From the NCBI GenBank assembly GCA_018350325.1, contig JAEVLN010000003.1, positions 1,845,214 through 1,909,213 of the forward strand: 64,000 nucleotides of DNA. Direction: 5' to 3'. Both the position numbers and the translations under genes were made by a program. Positions 23,282 to 33,602 of this stretch are shown here, piece by piece; the stretch's first letter is position 1; each line of letters begins with the position of its first letter. Source of the DNA: Globodera rostochiensis (lineage: Eukaryota > Nematoda > Chromadorea > Rhabditida > Heteroderidae). The notes under the pieces are model-generated. The model searched no databases, was not told where the DNA came from, and worked only from the letters and a program-made list of their open reading frames with translations.

Positions 23282-25295
23282 ATGTCTGGACCAGACGCTC
23301 GTATGATCATCGATTTTTTTAACCGTGAAGCTCCACAGATTGGAATTGTGCAGGATTCGCTCAACAATCCGCAAGTTTGTTGGCTTTGGAATAAAGATTC
23401 AAACATTTATTTGATCTTTCAGCCAGATCAGCTAATCCAGGCATACTACTTTCTTTGTGATTTGATTTTTGAGAATGTTGGGGGCACCAAAGAAACCGAC
23501 ATCGATTTGACCGCTGATTTGACGAAGGCCCGTCCCAAAATGATCATCCGAACTCAACAGCACGTGTATGTATTTGTGTAGGAAAGTGAAAGAGGTTCTT
23601 ATGGTTAGATCCTTTTACTTTTGATTAACAATAAATTCCTTATTTGTGGCTTTTCAGTAATATGGTGTTCAACAAATTGTTCGATGGGTCCGATGAGTTT
23701 CTCTACTCCGACCTTTTGCAGCCGGACGCACGTCGAACAAAGTCGGTGATGGCACAGCTCATACGCTATTATAATCTTAAATGTGACATGGCTAAACACC
23801 TTTCTCTGGTGGACAATCAAATTGTAAGTGGAGGGAGAAGCATTTCTTTCGGCGGTGTTTCTATTCTAATTTAAGGACGAACAAGTGCACGCGCATGAAT
23901 TTGAGAAGGCCTGTGAACGTACCACCAATGCTGTAAACAAATTAATGCTTTTTTAGTTGGTTTCCTTTCCATGTTTTTAGAAATTTCACGACTGCGAGGA
24001 GGCTCTTGGCAGAATTGAGGGGCATAACGAGGACTTGATGAGCAAAGAATGGCGATTTAATGAAAAGTTGGACGCAAAGAAAGGGCAAGCGGATTGTGAG
24101 AAAAAGAATATCGAACGTATCCAGAGACTGTTGGACGAGGCACAACTCGAGAATGCACGTCAAATATTTTTAACTGAACAAAAACGTTCAATTTTAGGAG
24201 GAACGCAAACAAAAGCTCGGGCAAGAGGACGAAAATCGCAAACGACTGGAGAACAACATTGTGAACTCGCCGGACCGCATTCTCGACGAGCTGAAGCACA
24301 TGGAGACGGAAGTAGCGAACATGCGGCAAAAATACGATCAGGCGATGTGAGTATCGGCACGTTAACCAATTTTAAGAAAATATTAATTTGATTTTGTAAC
24401 AAAATAAGTGCCATTCCTGGAATATTAACAATTTAAGACAAACAAATCGAAAGTTGGAAAGAGAATTCGGTGAACAGCGTGTGACCGGCCAGTGCGTGGA
24501 AAGTCTGATCAGCGGAATGCGCAAATTGGAGATGCTCCAGGACCAAATGGTGGAGATGCGAGCGAAGGACGAAGAACGGCGAAAGGTTTGGCTGCATTTT
24601 GTTTTACTTTAGGCTTATTCTCATTAAGCAAATTGATGACTTGCAAATGGCGCGCAAAAACTTGATGGCCGACATTGATTTCCTGGGGAGACAGTCGGCG
24701 ATGGACGTACAAACCATGGAGAGCGAACTCAACCAGCGGACCAAAGCACTTTCTGTCATAAAGCAGCAGAAGGCCCAGCTCGAAAGGTACTTTATTCAGC
24801 AAGAGACGGAATTAATCTTGTCTTCTAAAAGTTGGGTGACCAATCCCTTTTCATGAACTGTGATTTGTCACCTTTCTAGTTGTAAGCGTAAACCTTGCCA
24901 AAACAAAAGAATTGTGGAAGAAATGTTTCCGTTCTCTTTTCATTTAGTGATGAGAAGGAGTTGAACACGCGGTTGGCGAAGACGAAGGAGGACATTCGGC
25001 AGCATCAACTGGAAACCAAGCGGATGGATCGCTCATTCGTCATTATCACGGACATTTATGACGAGGCGGTGTCCAAGATGCTCAAAAATACGGATTTTGT
25101 GAAACAGAAAGTGGGTCGTCAAGGGTTTTTCTTTCTCATTCTTTTTTTTGTTCCAACAGTTCTTTCTTTTTCGCTGATTAATTGCTAAATGCCTTAAGTA
25201 TGAAGCTCGAAATTTAAACGGTTTAGGTGGAACAGCGTCAGTCAGAGCTTAACTCGTTGGCCGAGAAAGTGCGTTCGACTTTTGGTCTTGGTTGA
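23282..25295 (+). CDS. NUF2: Kinetochore protein NUF2 (HIM-10-like)
   Basis: Subunit of the NDC80 complex that links kinetochores to microtubules. The N-terminal calponin-homology-like region reads MSGPDARMIIDFFNREAPQI, PDQLIQAYYFLCDLIFENVG, NMVFNKLFDGSDEFLYSDLL and then PDARRTKSVMAQLIRYYNLK. The last stretch matches the NUF2 block with a conserved P.(K/R)RT..(L/M)...I.F. After it the protein is charged coiled coil (EKKNIERIQRLLDEAQLE; RKNLMADIDFLGRQSAMDVQ; DEKELNTRLAKTKEDIRQHQ). It ends LAEKVRSTFGLG with TGA 25293-25295. Exons are small with 45-60-nt introns. The CH block gives the identity; coiled coils alone would not. Confidence 0.82.
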
Positions 25296-26136
25296 GCAAC
25301 TGAAACAATCGCGGATGTGTGATCATTTGTTAGTCATAAGTGTAATTTCCCATAAAACAAATTCGATTGCTGTGCATTCATTGTCGTTCATTTATCCTAT
25401 CAAATTTTATTTGTCTTTAAAAGAATAATGCAACTTTTGCAATCCTAACGATTTTAACACAAACAGCCGACCACGGTGCCGATGAATAATGGCAACACTT
25501 TCTTAGAAAGTTGCGGGGGGGGGGGCAGGGGACGAGAAATGAAAACAAATTTATAATGGAAGTCCATGTCCAACCCGTGGACTGTGACGGTGAAAAATGG
25601 AGGCACTTTTAAGAAATCCTGTGTACTATCCATCCATCATATCTTTTGTTGTTTCAGTTTTTCAATCGGAGGAACGAATGTTTGCCTCAGGCGCGTGTTA
25701 ATTAATTAGCTGATCCATTTTCCCTCACTTTTCTCCGGCTAAATAGAAATTCCCGCCAAATGCCGTCGGGGGGGGGGGGGGGGGGGGGGGGCGTTCCCTT
25801 TCTTTCCATTTCTTTGTCCCAACAACGCCAGCTGTTCTTCCGCAGAAACAATTGCGCCTTTCCTCTCCCCAATTCCGGCGGTGTCAATTCGTTGATTTTG
25901 TTGATCAATTTACCCTTTCGTTGTTCTGGTTGGGTTCCTCCACAACTGAATGTTCAGCAACATTTTGCAGCGGAAGAACTTCAGGCAATGTCGCGGGGAC
26001 GACCAAATAAGAACATTTGTAATTTTCGACATTTTAGCATCCGCAGGTATCTTTTTGTAGTTGGACGCGCAATTGGTCTCTCTGATCAGTGATCAAATAA
26101 ATTCGCGGAAGGAATGCAACGCGTCGGTGGCGGCAG
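25296..26136. other. Intergenic with 22-nt G run
   Basis: NUF2 3' flank and 5' flank of the dynein light-chain gene. A G homopolymer lies at about 25769-25791 and shorter ones near 25517. The first exon of the light-chain gene, with its true ATG, is probably in 25950-26100 (candidate ATGs at 25950 and 25988), but I cannot prove the splice. Confidence 0.4.
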
Positions 26137-26943
26137 GCGACGGAGGGGCGCGAGAACGGACGGGGGGATGCGCGGGAGAAAGTGCGGCAGCAGAAAAGCG
26201 GCGCTGAGGAGCCCCTTTCGGTGGTGATCAAAGCGACCAGCATGAACTTGGACCAACAGAAGCAGGCGAGCGAAGGAGTGACTTTAGTTATTCCAAATGG
26301 ACGACATTTGTTAGGGTGGGCAAAACTTAGTGGGCCGATCAGCAGCAGCTTCGTTAAGATGATCAGCTGCTAACTGAGAAGATCGTCGATCAGCTGTTGA
26401 TTAGTCGATGATCAGCTTGCTGATTAGTAGATCATCTTGCTGAACAGCTCGACGATAAGCTGCTGATTAGTCGATGATCAGCTTGCTGATTTAGTAGATC
26501 ATCTTGCTGAACAGCTCGACGATCAGCTGCTGATCAGCCCACAGCCGGTAATATAACAAGGGAACACGTCCTACTCGTGTAAGCCGTTTCTTATTTTTTT
26601 ATTCACCGAGAACTTTAGTCAAAGAACTTTTAGGCCGTCGAAATCGCCAACATTGCGTTAGACGTGAGCACAGTTTATAAACTCTTCTGTGAGCAATGAA
26701 ATTGGAAATTACCTTTTGAAGACGTGCACTTTGGAGTCGGACATTGCCAGTTCAATTAAAAAGAAGATGGACGAGATCACAGGCAAAATTTGAATGATTT
26801 GGCAGAACGATTTTATTCAAATGATTTCAGGACAAACATGGCACGTCATTGTTGGAAGGAATTTCGGCACCCACGTCAGCTGGCAACAATATGTGCACTT
26901 TGAGGCTGGGAAGATTACCATCCTCATCTTCCAATGGCAATAG
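26137..26943 (+). CDS. Dynein light chain, LC8 family (5' end uncertain, basic N-terminal extension)
   Basis: LC8-type light chains are dimeric hubs in dynein/myosin V and many other complexes. Exons: up to 26265, 26634-26663, 26722-26782 and 26831-26943. The joined protein reads LSVVIKATSMNLDQQKQ, AVEIANIALD, TCTLESDIASSIKKKMDEIT and GQTWHVIVGRNFGTHVSW, ending HFEAGKITILIFQWQ. This matches DYNLL (VIKNADMSEEMQQDAV, WHCIVGRNFGSYVTHE), including the WH.IVGRNFG core. The N-terminus carries an Arg/Gln/Glu-rich extension (EGRENGRGDAREKVRQQKSG) absent from canonical 89-residue LC8, a pattern seen in divergent DLC paralogues. Two of the three introns begin with GC (26266 and 26783). No in-frame ATG precedes the extension inside this exon. 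Confidence 0.8.
26361..26541. repeat. Tandem repeat rich in TGATCAGC / GATC palindromes
   Basis: Two copies of a roughly 76-bp unit containing GATTAGTCGATGATCAGC and AGTAGATCATCTTGCTG, with extra TGATCAGC words at the edges. It lies inside the first resolved (GC-AG) intron of the light-chain gene. Similar GATCAG palindromes recur at 38.8 and 40.5 kb. Confidence 0.8.
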
Positions 26944-27538
26944 ATTTATACGATTTATATATTTTATTTGCTGCTATAAATTTATTGAATTTGCGTTTTA
27001 AGCATATTCAAAAATTGCTTTGGGCACATTGACTTTGCCTGAGGCAAAGGCCCAAAGTGTACAAATTGTTGGTTAGAGAGGGCCTATTATTAGCCGATTA
27101 TTTATTTGTGTGCATTCGGAAAGGGCTCTTTCCCCGTTCAATTGGAGGGGGGGGGGGGGCAGTGAATCGGACAAAATGAGCCAATCTTTCGAATTATCCT
27201 CGCCTTTCATCCCATCCAAGCAAGCCATTCATTCCCTCCCCCCCCCATTCTTCCACTGAATTCTGAATCTTCCTCTCTCTTCATGCACACTTATTGTCAT
27301 TGACGGACGTTCCGCCTCCCCAACCATTCATCATCACCATGCACCTCCCCCCCCCCCTGCGCCATGTTCATCCAATTGCCTTCAATCATCCGTCCCCCGA
27401 GGGTCCGTCTTCCTCAACGAGTGCAATTACATTTTCCCCCCTTTCTCAAGTGATTCCGAAGACCCCGGCCCCCCTTTTTATGCACTATATAAATTGAAGT
27501 TTCCTCAACGTCGTTTTCGTCCATTCTTTACACAAACG
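26944..27538. promoter_or_regulatory. Collagen upstream region with TATA box at 27486-27494
   Basis: TATATAAAT at 27486-27494 is about 45 bp before the collagen ATG, the spacing expected for a strong, tightly timed nematode collagen promoter. The rest holds a G run (about 27149) and C runs (about 27240 and 27345). No gene is seen. Confidence 0.55.
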
Positions 27539-29186
27539 ATGATTTCGGCTCGTACGGCGGGCCTTTTGGCGGTGTTCACCTCACTAGCCGCCATGGCTTC
27601 GATCTTCTTCTACATGCCATTGTTGGTGTTTAAAATTCAACGGATCAATGAGCAGCTGAAGGTGGACTCCGACGAGTTCAAGGCCATGGCTGACGAGACG
27701 TGGAGTCAGCTGATTAACGTTAAAAGTTCCCTGCCGCAGGAAATGCTTCGGACAAGGCGTCAAGTGAGTAAAACGAATTTGGCAAGTCTGAAGCTGCACC
27801 GAATTCGGAATTTATTGCGGAGCAGTTTGAAATGCAAAATTGAAGGCTTACGAACTGCCCAAGGCGTACCCGCTGCACAACTCTTACGCCAAACAAGACG
27901 CATACGTGCACAGCCCCACCTGCGGTCTGAAAAAGCGTCCAAAAATAAAATTTAAACGCTTTCCTAGTTTAGTCTGCAATCCACAGAACAATTGCCCGGC
28001 GGGGCCGCCAGGCCCGCCGGGAAAAAGTGGCGAAGACGGTCTTCCCGGTACGAGAGGGCCGGGCGGGGGCCCGGGACTACCCGGAGTGGCACCTCCTGTT
28101 GCGATCGACCAGGTACGACCGAATGAAACTCGAACGCGTTTATGGACAAACCCAGAATGCCGGATGTCGAATGTGTCCACATGGGCCCACTGGACCCCCG
28201 GGTCCCCCAGGAGAGCCCGGAGCAGGAGGAGCCGAGGGATTGCCTGGACCTCCTGGACGAAACGGAGATGATGGACGGGCTGGATATCCGGGAAATCCCG
28301 GCATACCAGGTCCGAGGGAAGACGTTTGAGTACAGAAAGAACAACTCACAAATCAGGAGAAGCGGGAAAGGCCGGGAAGTTGGGCGAGTCGGGCCCGCCG
28401 GGGCGAGACGGAGTGCGCGGACAGAAAGGTCCTCTGGGGCCAAAGGGCGAAAGCGGACCACCAGGGCCAAAAGGGCCGGACGGATACCCGGGCTCAGATG
28501 GCCAACGTGGCAACGATGGCTCGCCAGGACCACCCGGGCCAACTGGGTAATTTCTGGCATTTTTTGTGGCCTTTGGACCTTTAATTGGTCTTTAACGTTT
28601 TGAATCGACCTGTTCAGATAACTTTTTGGTTTTTAGGGCACTTGGAACGCCGGGAACCGATGGGCAAGCGGGTGGCCTGGGGGCGCTCGGAGTGCCGGGC
28701 GAGGATGCGCAGGTTTTTGAAATTTTAATCGCTTTAATTGTCCTTTCAGTACTGTCCATGCCCTCCACGAAGCCAAGGCATAGACAAGCCACCAAACTAT
28801 GAGACGGGTGCAGCATTGCCCGTGGCGAAGCCCTACGAGGCGAAGCCGTACGAAGTGCCAAAGCAAACGTACGATGTGAAAGCGGCAGTGGCGCCCGGAG
28901 GGTATGAGCCCGTGGCGGCTGTTAAGGCGGCGGCGCCCGTCGAGGCGTATTCGGGTGAGAATTGAAATGGGGCCGGGGGGGGGGGAATGGAACCAGAGAA
29001 TCGGATGAACCGGTGGGGGGGGGGTGGCGCCTGCGGGGATTTTCAAAGACTTCACACTTTTCTTTTATGCCTTTTGTTTCAGCCGTCCAAAAGGCGCGTC
29101 AGCCGCCCTCCCAAGCGCCTCCGGCGGAGGAAGTGCAGCGGTCGTTGCCCCAATCGGCCAATCCCTACCGAAAATTGGTGTCATAA
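27539..29186 (+). CDS. Cuticle collagen
   Basis: Secreted structural collagen of the nematode cuticle. The start [20 protein letters not shown] has the type II N-terminal membrane segment usual for these proteins, followed by [20 protein letters not shown], a nematode cuticular collagen N-terminal domain. MLRTRRQ is the furin-like RxxR cleavage site. A Cys cluster (VCNPQNNC) precedes the first Gly-X-Y block ([18 protein letters not shown]). CRMCPHG precedes the second, and long triple-helical blocks follow ([20 protein letters not shown]). A C-terminal YCPCPPR is followed by an Ala/Pro/Lys/Tyr-rich tail ([20 protein letters not shown]) ending NPYRKLVS. Tyr in the tail may allow di-tyrosine cross-links. 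Several 45-70-nt introns interrupt it. Confidence 0.93.
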
Positions 29187-29814
29187 GGGACGGACGGACA
29201 CGCGCTTTGCCTGCCACCTTCGCTGGCTAAATAATTAGACCAAAGATTGGTCACAAAAGCCTAAAACCTTTCCCTATGTTTTTGTGAGATAAATTTTTTT
29301 AATAAATGGCGATCGATTTGATGGGCGGTGATAAGAGGGGGGAGAACACTTTTTCTGATAACGGAAACCTCCGGAGGCTGATCCGGAGCTTAATGTATTG
29401 TACATTTTGTCCACTCCCCCCCCCAATTTTCCCTTTCTTTCATTTGCCATATTCTTTCCCCCGCGGGTTCCCGGAAAATGAGTCAGAAAGCATTTGGAGT
29501 TTGGAGGAAGAAAGTGTGCTCTAATGGGTGAAGGACCCGTTCAAAGCGGAAAGTTTTATAAAATTGCTCTTCCCATAATTTTTATTCAAAATTAATATTT
29601 TTTAAATCAAAATTTTACAGAAATTTGTAAGTGTTAAAAAAATGGCTAATCATTTGCAAAAGGCAAATGGAGATCATTAAAATAATAAAAAGGACTTTCC
29701 CTTCAAATTAAATTTGCCCTTTTTCTTTTTATTCAAATTCATTACTTAAATTAAATTTGGATCCTCCGATTTCAATTAAAGATGTTTTTCCGGTTCCGGT
29801 CACGCTCCCTCGCG
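29187..29814. other. Intergenic, AT-rich
   Basis: Collagen 3' flank, with a possible AATAAA near 29300, and UGT 5' flank. The second half is AT-rich with repeated AAATTAA words. No gene is seen. Confidence 0.45.
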
Positions 29815-32072
29815 ATGAAGTTCATCTCCGTCCTCTGTTCCTTGCACTGCTCCATCTTCTTGTCCTGCCTCTTCGTTGCGCATCTTCCGAAACGTTCGGA
29901 GGCCGCCCACATTTTGCTGATAAGTCCATCGTTGTCGCCAAGTCTGCTGATGGCGATGGGCCGAGTGGCGGACACATTGGCAGAGACCAATCGGCACAAT
30001 GTGGTTGGTAAATATGTGCAGATTGGAGACAGAATACAATAACATGGACAAGGACGTTTCTGCTAATGTAATTTGTGACACCAAAATACCGTATTTACCG
30101 GTATGTTTTGACACGGTCACGATGGATTACGGTAGTATTGAGACAAACCTTTTGGTAGGCTTTTGCAATCCGCCAAATTTCCAATTTCTCAGACCGTATG
30201 GATCCCGGAGATGCGGCCGCTGACGATGACGGGGACAAAGTTGGCACATCGCGTGATTCGGACGGACAACGTGTCGAATGCGTTCGACATGGTGTTGCGA
30301 ACTTCGCCCAATCCTTTCGACGAGAAGGCCCACTCATTCAGCGAAAGGATTCGGCAGGAAGACTCTTTGGCCCAATGGTGCGAAGGTTGGGGCAAAAAGT
30401 CGGACCAATTGTAAAAACAAAGTCCCGCCCGTCCCTTTCAGCGCTTTTGCAACAAAAGGAGGAGCTCGAACGCCTCCGGGCCGAACATTTTGACATCGTT
30501 TTCTTCGACTTAGTCGACCTGTGCCTGGTCGGCATTGTCCACCACTTGGACATTCCCCGGCTGGCCTGGGTCAGCACGGGCCCCATGCCGGACGCTTACA
30601 ACTGGATCTTTGGTTGATGGACGGACATTTTGCGCATTTTCTGTTGTTTTTTTCTTCAAAATTTAGGCATTCCCCAACCGCTGAGTATTGTGCCAACTCT
30701 GCAGGAGAGTGTGCTGTTGGGGCCCCGAATGAATGTTTGGGAGAGGGCGTTGAATGTGTGGCAGTACGGCTTGGCCCTGTTGGCCCAGTGGCGGCTGTTC
30801 CGCGAAGTTTTCAAAATAAAATAAAGTCAAAAATAATTGAGGGCTTTTGCTGCCAGGAGAATAGGGCGTTCAGAAAACAAATCTCCCCCGACTTTCCGTG
30901 CCTGGAGCAAATTGCCTCTCGAATTGACGTCGCGTTCATCGTCGGCGACGAGTTCATTGACCCGACACTGCCCACCCTCGCGAAGGTCGCATTTCCGAGA
31001 CGTATTTGGTTGTTGTTCAACGGTTGAATGGTTCTTTAAGGTGATAAACATCGGCGGCCTCGGAATGTCCAAACCGCCGAACGCACTGAACCCGGTAAAT
31101 TCTCATCACCCGCCGAAGGGCGCACATAAAGTGCCAAAACTCTCCAAGGCCCTTCTCAGTGCGGTTTTGTCGGCACCCCGTGGTGCCGTTCTGCTCACAT
31201 TCGGCTCAAACACGGACACCGCCTTTTTTGACCAGCAAAAATTATCCATTTTGTTCACTGCTTTTGCTGAATTCGCCGACTACGCATTTATCGCGAAGGT
31301 CAGCGCCATGGACACTTTCAGTCGCAATTTGACGAAAAATGTGCCGAACATTCACTTGGTATGCTGTCATCAACCAACGGAATACCCCCCCCCCCCCCAA
31401 ATTGACAGTTCGAATGGGTGGAACAGACGGACCTTCTCGGTCAGTGAATGCTTCTTATTGCTTTATCTCAAAGCATTTCCTTCCCAGCACATCCTTCGTT
31501 GCGCCTGTTCATCTCTCACTCCGGCTACAACTCCATGATCGAGTCGGCCATCCGCGGAGTGCCGCTGCTTGCCATCCCGCTGTTCTTCGACCAACTCCGA
31601 GTGGCCAAATCGGCGGAGTACCGGGGATTTTGTCGCATTCTTACCAAATCGGATTTGCTGAGTGTTGAGCGGATAAAGCAGGAAATTGGCATAATGTTGA
31701 ACGACCCAAAGTGCCAAAATAAAATCAAAAAATAATTTTCTTTATTTTTTTGCGTTCAGATACAAAGCAAATGCCCTTCGCCTGTCCAAACTCCACCGCG
31801 AAAAGCCAAACCCACCGGAAGAGCAACTGATCAAATGGACGGAGTTTCTGCTGGAGAACGGCCCTTTGGCAGAATTAGTCCCGGAAAGTGCCGAAATGGG
31901 ATTGGCCGCGTATTTCTGCGCGGACATTTCTCTAATTGCTTTCGGCTCCGTTTTGGGCATCTTTTGGCTGTGCCGAAAAGTTTTACGTGCAATTTTGGCA
32001 CGGTGGGAGGAAGAAAATGCCGTGAAAAGTGACCGAAAGAGGGGGCCGAAGGGACTGATAAAACGGGACTGA
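29815..32072 (+). CDS. UDP-glycosyltransferase (UGT), ER membrane type
   Basis: Transfers a sugar from a UDP-sugar to small lipophilic molecules, in detoxification or metabolite control. The signal peptide starts [20 protein letters not shown] (29815; an upstream in-frame ATG at 29782 is possible). N-terminal acceptor half: [20 protein letters not shown] and [19 protein letters not shown]. Junction: DPTLPTLAK then VINIGGLGM after a GTCGCA...TTTAAG intron. Donor-binding half: [32 protein letters not shown] and [19 protein letters not shown], then IPLFFDQ, which fits the UGT signature. A C-terminal membrane helix ([20 protein letters not shown]) and a Lys/Arg-rich cytosolic tail follow. The first intron is unusual: only a 25-nt GT-AG intron near 30005-30030 restores the frame, otherwise there is a frameshift. 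An AATAAA sits just after the stop (32079). Confidence 0.9.
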
Positions 32073-32114
32073 CTGAAAAATAAAATTTTATGTTTTTTTT
32101 TTTTGCTTCACATT

Positions 32115-33602
32115 TCACTGATCATTTTTGGAATGATTGATTGATTGATTTCCATTGGAATAATTCTGTCGCTGCCATCCCCGCGGGGCAATTAATTCAC
32201 GGAGGTCAGCCGCCGTTTCCGAAAAGTAATTGCCGTCGTTGTTGTTGAGGCGAATGCCGGCAAAGCTATACACCTGTCGCTGGTGGTCAGATTTTATAGC
32301 TGCAAAAGTGCGGAAGTCATCTGCCAAAGGGAGGGTTTATTTACATTTTTTTGTTCGTTTCCAAATTTATTTCCCCCCCCCCCCCCCCCTCAGCCCCCTC
32401 CAGTCCCCCCCCCCCTCAGCCCCCTCCAGCCCCCCCCCCCCCAGCCCTCCCCCTCTCCAGCCCCCCCCCCCAGTCCCCCCACCTCACCCCCCTCCAGTCC
32501 CCCCCCCCCCAGCCCTCCCCCTCTCCAGCCCACCCCAGTCCCCCCACCTCACCCCCCTCCAGTCCCCCCCCCCTCACCCCCCTCCAGTCCCCCCCCCAGC
32601 CCTCCCCCCCCCTCCCCCCTCCAGCCCCCCCTCACCCCCCTCCAGTCCCCCCCCCCCCCCCAGCCCTCCCCCTCTCCAGCCCACCCCAGTCCCCCCACCT
32701 CACCCCCCTCCAGTCCCCCCCCCTCCAGTCCCCCCCCCCCCAGCCCTCCCCCCCCTCCCCCCTCCAGCCCCCCCTCACCCCCCTCCAGTCCCCCCCCCCC
32801 CAGCCCTCCCCCTCTCCAGCCCCCCCAGTCCCCCCCCCCATCAATTTGCTCAAAATTATAGGGAAAAACCTGTGGCCTTTTTAATGCCATTGAACGCGTC
32901 GTTCAGTTGGCGCACTTCGTCCACGGAAAGGCTGGGCGGTTCGGGAAGACGGTCAAGCGAAGAGGCCAATTCCACGGTTGAGGTAGGGGAAAAGGGTCGA
33001 ACAAGACGGTCGTCATCTGCCAAAACTTTCATGGGAAAGAGTGACAAAACGAATAACAAACAAACCCTCGGGGGGCTTCTGACAGCCAATGGACGCCAAC
33101 GGGCAGGGGGGCATTGGAGAGCACTGGTCCAAAGAGAGGGGGGCATTGCTCGACAATGGCGAGACAGAAGCGGGGGCCGAAGGAGGACGAGCAGAAGCAG
33201 CAGCTGAACACGTATTGGGGGGGGACAGCTCCAATTTGAGGGGGTCACCTCCCCTTCTTCCGCTGAACTCACCTTTTTGCTGAGTTCGGCTCGCAGCCAG
33301 TCGAAGGCCATTTGGACAATGCCACATGACGAAACAGAGAAAGCCAAAAGCGCAGAAGATAAGCATAACGGAGATGAAGACGGACACGAGGGAAAGGCGG
33401 TCGACGAGGGCAGAGGAGGCGGCGCCGGCGGCGGAAGGGGAAGAAGCGGAAGAAGAAAACGCTTCTGTTGAAAAAGAATTGCCGAACGAACGGAAGCGGG
33501 CGGGCGGAAGACAAAGAAAGGCTTTACCATTCGCCGCGAGGGATACCGGCGAATCCGACGGAGCGGCGGGGCGACGGGCGGCCGAAGTGCGTAGGCACGG
33601 CT
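32115..33602 (-). CDS. Unidentified small single-pass membrane protein
   Basis: I do not recognise this protein. Four exons fit with strong splice sites. An acceptor TGTTTTAG at 33603 opens exon 1, whose donor AATG|GTAAAG joins an acceptor TTCAACAG. The next exon is Ser/Ala-rich and holds a membrane helix (VSVFISVMLIFCAFGFLCFV); its donor AAAAAG|GTGAGT is strong. The third exon reads DDDRLVRPFSPTSTVELASS and LSVDEVRQLNDAFNGIKKAT. The last reads DDFRTFAAIKSDHQRQVYSF and ends HSKNDQ at TAA 32115-32117. The frames agree across all joins. The start Met is not identified. The intron between the last two exons holds the C-rich minisatellite. It converges on the UGT gene with only 42 bp between stops. 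Confidence 0.5.
32374..32841. repeat. C-rich (homopyrimidine) minisatellite
   Basis: About 470 bp made almost only of C with TCCAG, TCAGC, CTCACC and CCAGT punctuation; blocks such as CCCTCCCCCTCTCCAGCC recur at irregular spacing. The - strand is G-rich and could form G-quadruplex or triplex structures. It lies in an intron of the - strand gene. Open frames across it are low-complexity artefacts. Confidence 0.9.

Noticed and set aside
32230..33207. Long Pro-rich + strand frames (up to 325 codons) over 32.3-32.9 kb
   Set aside because: They are translations of a C-rich minisatellite, open in all three frames, with no non-repeat domain.
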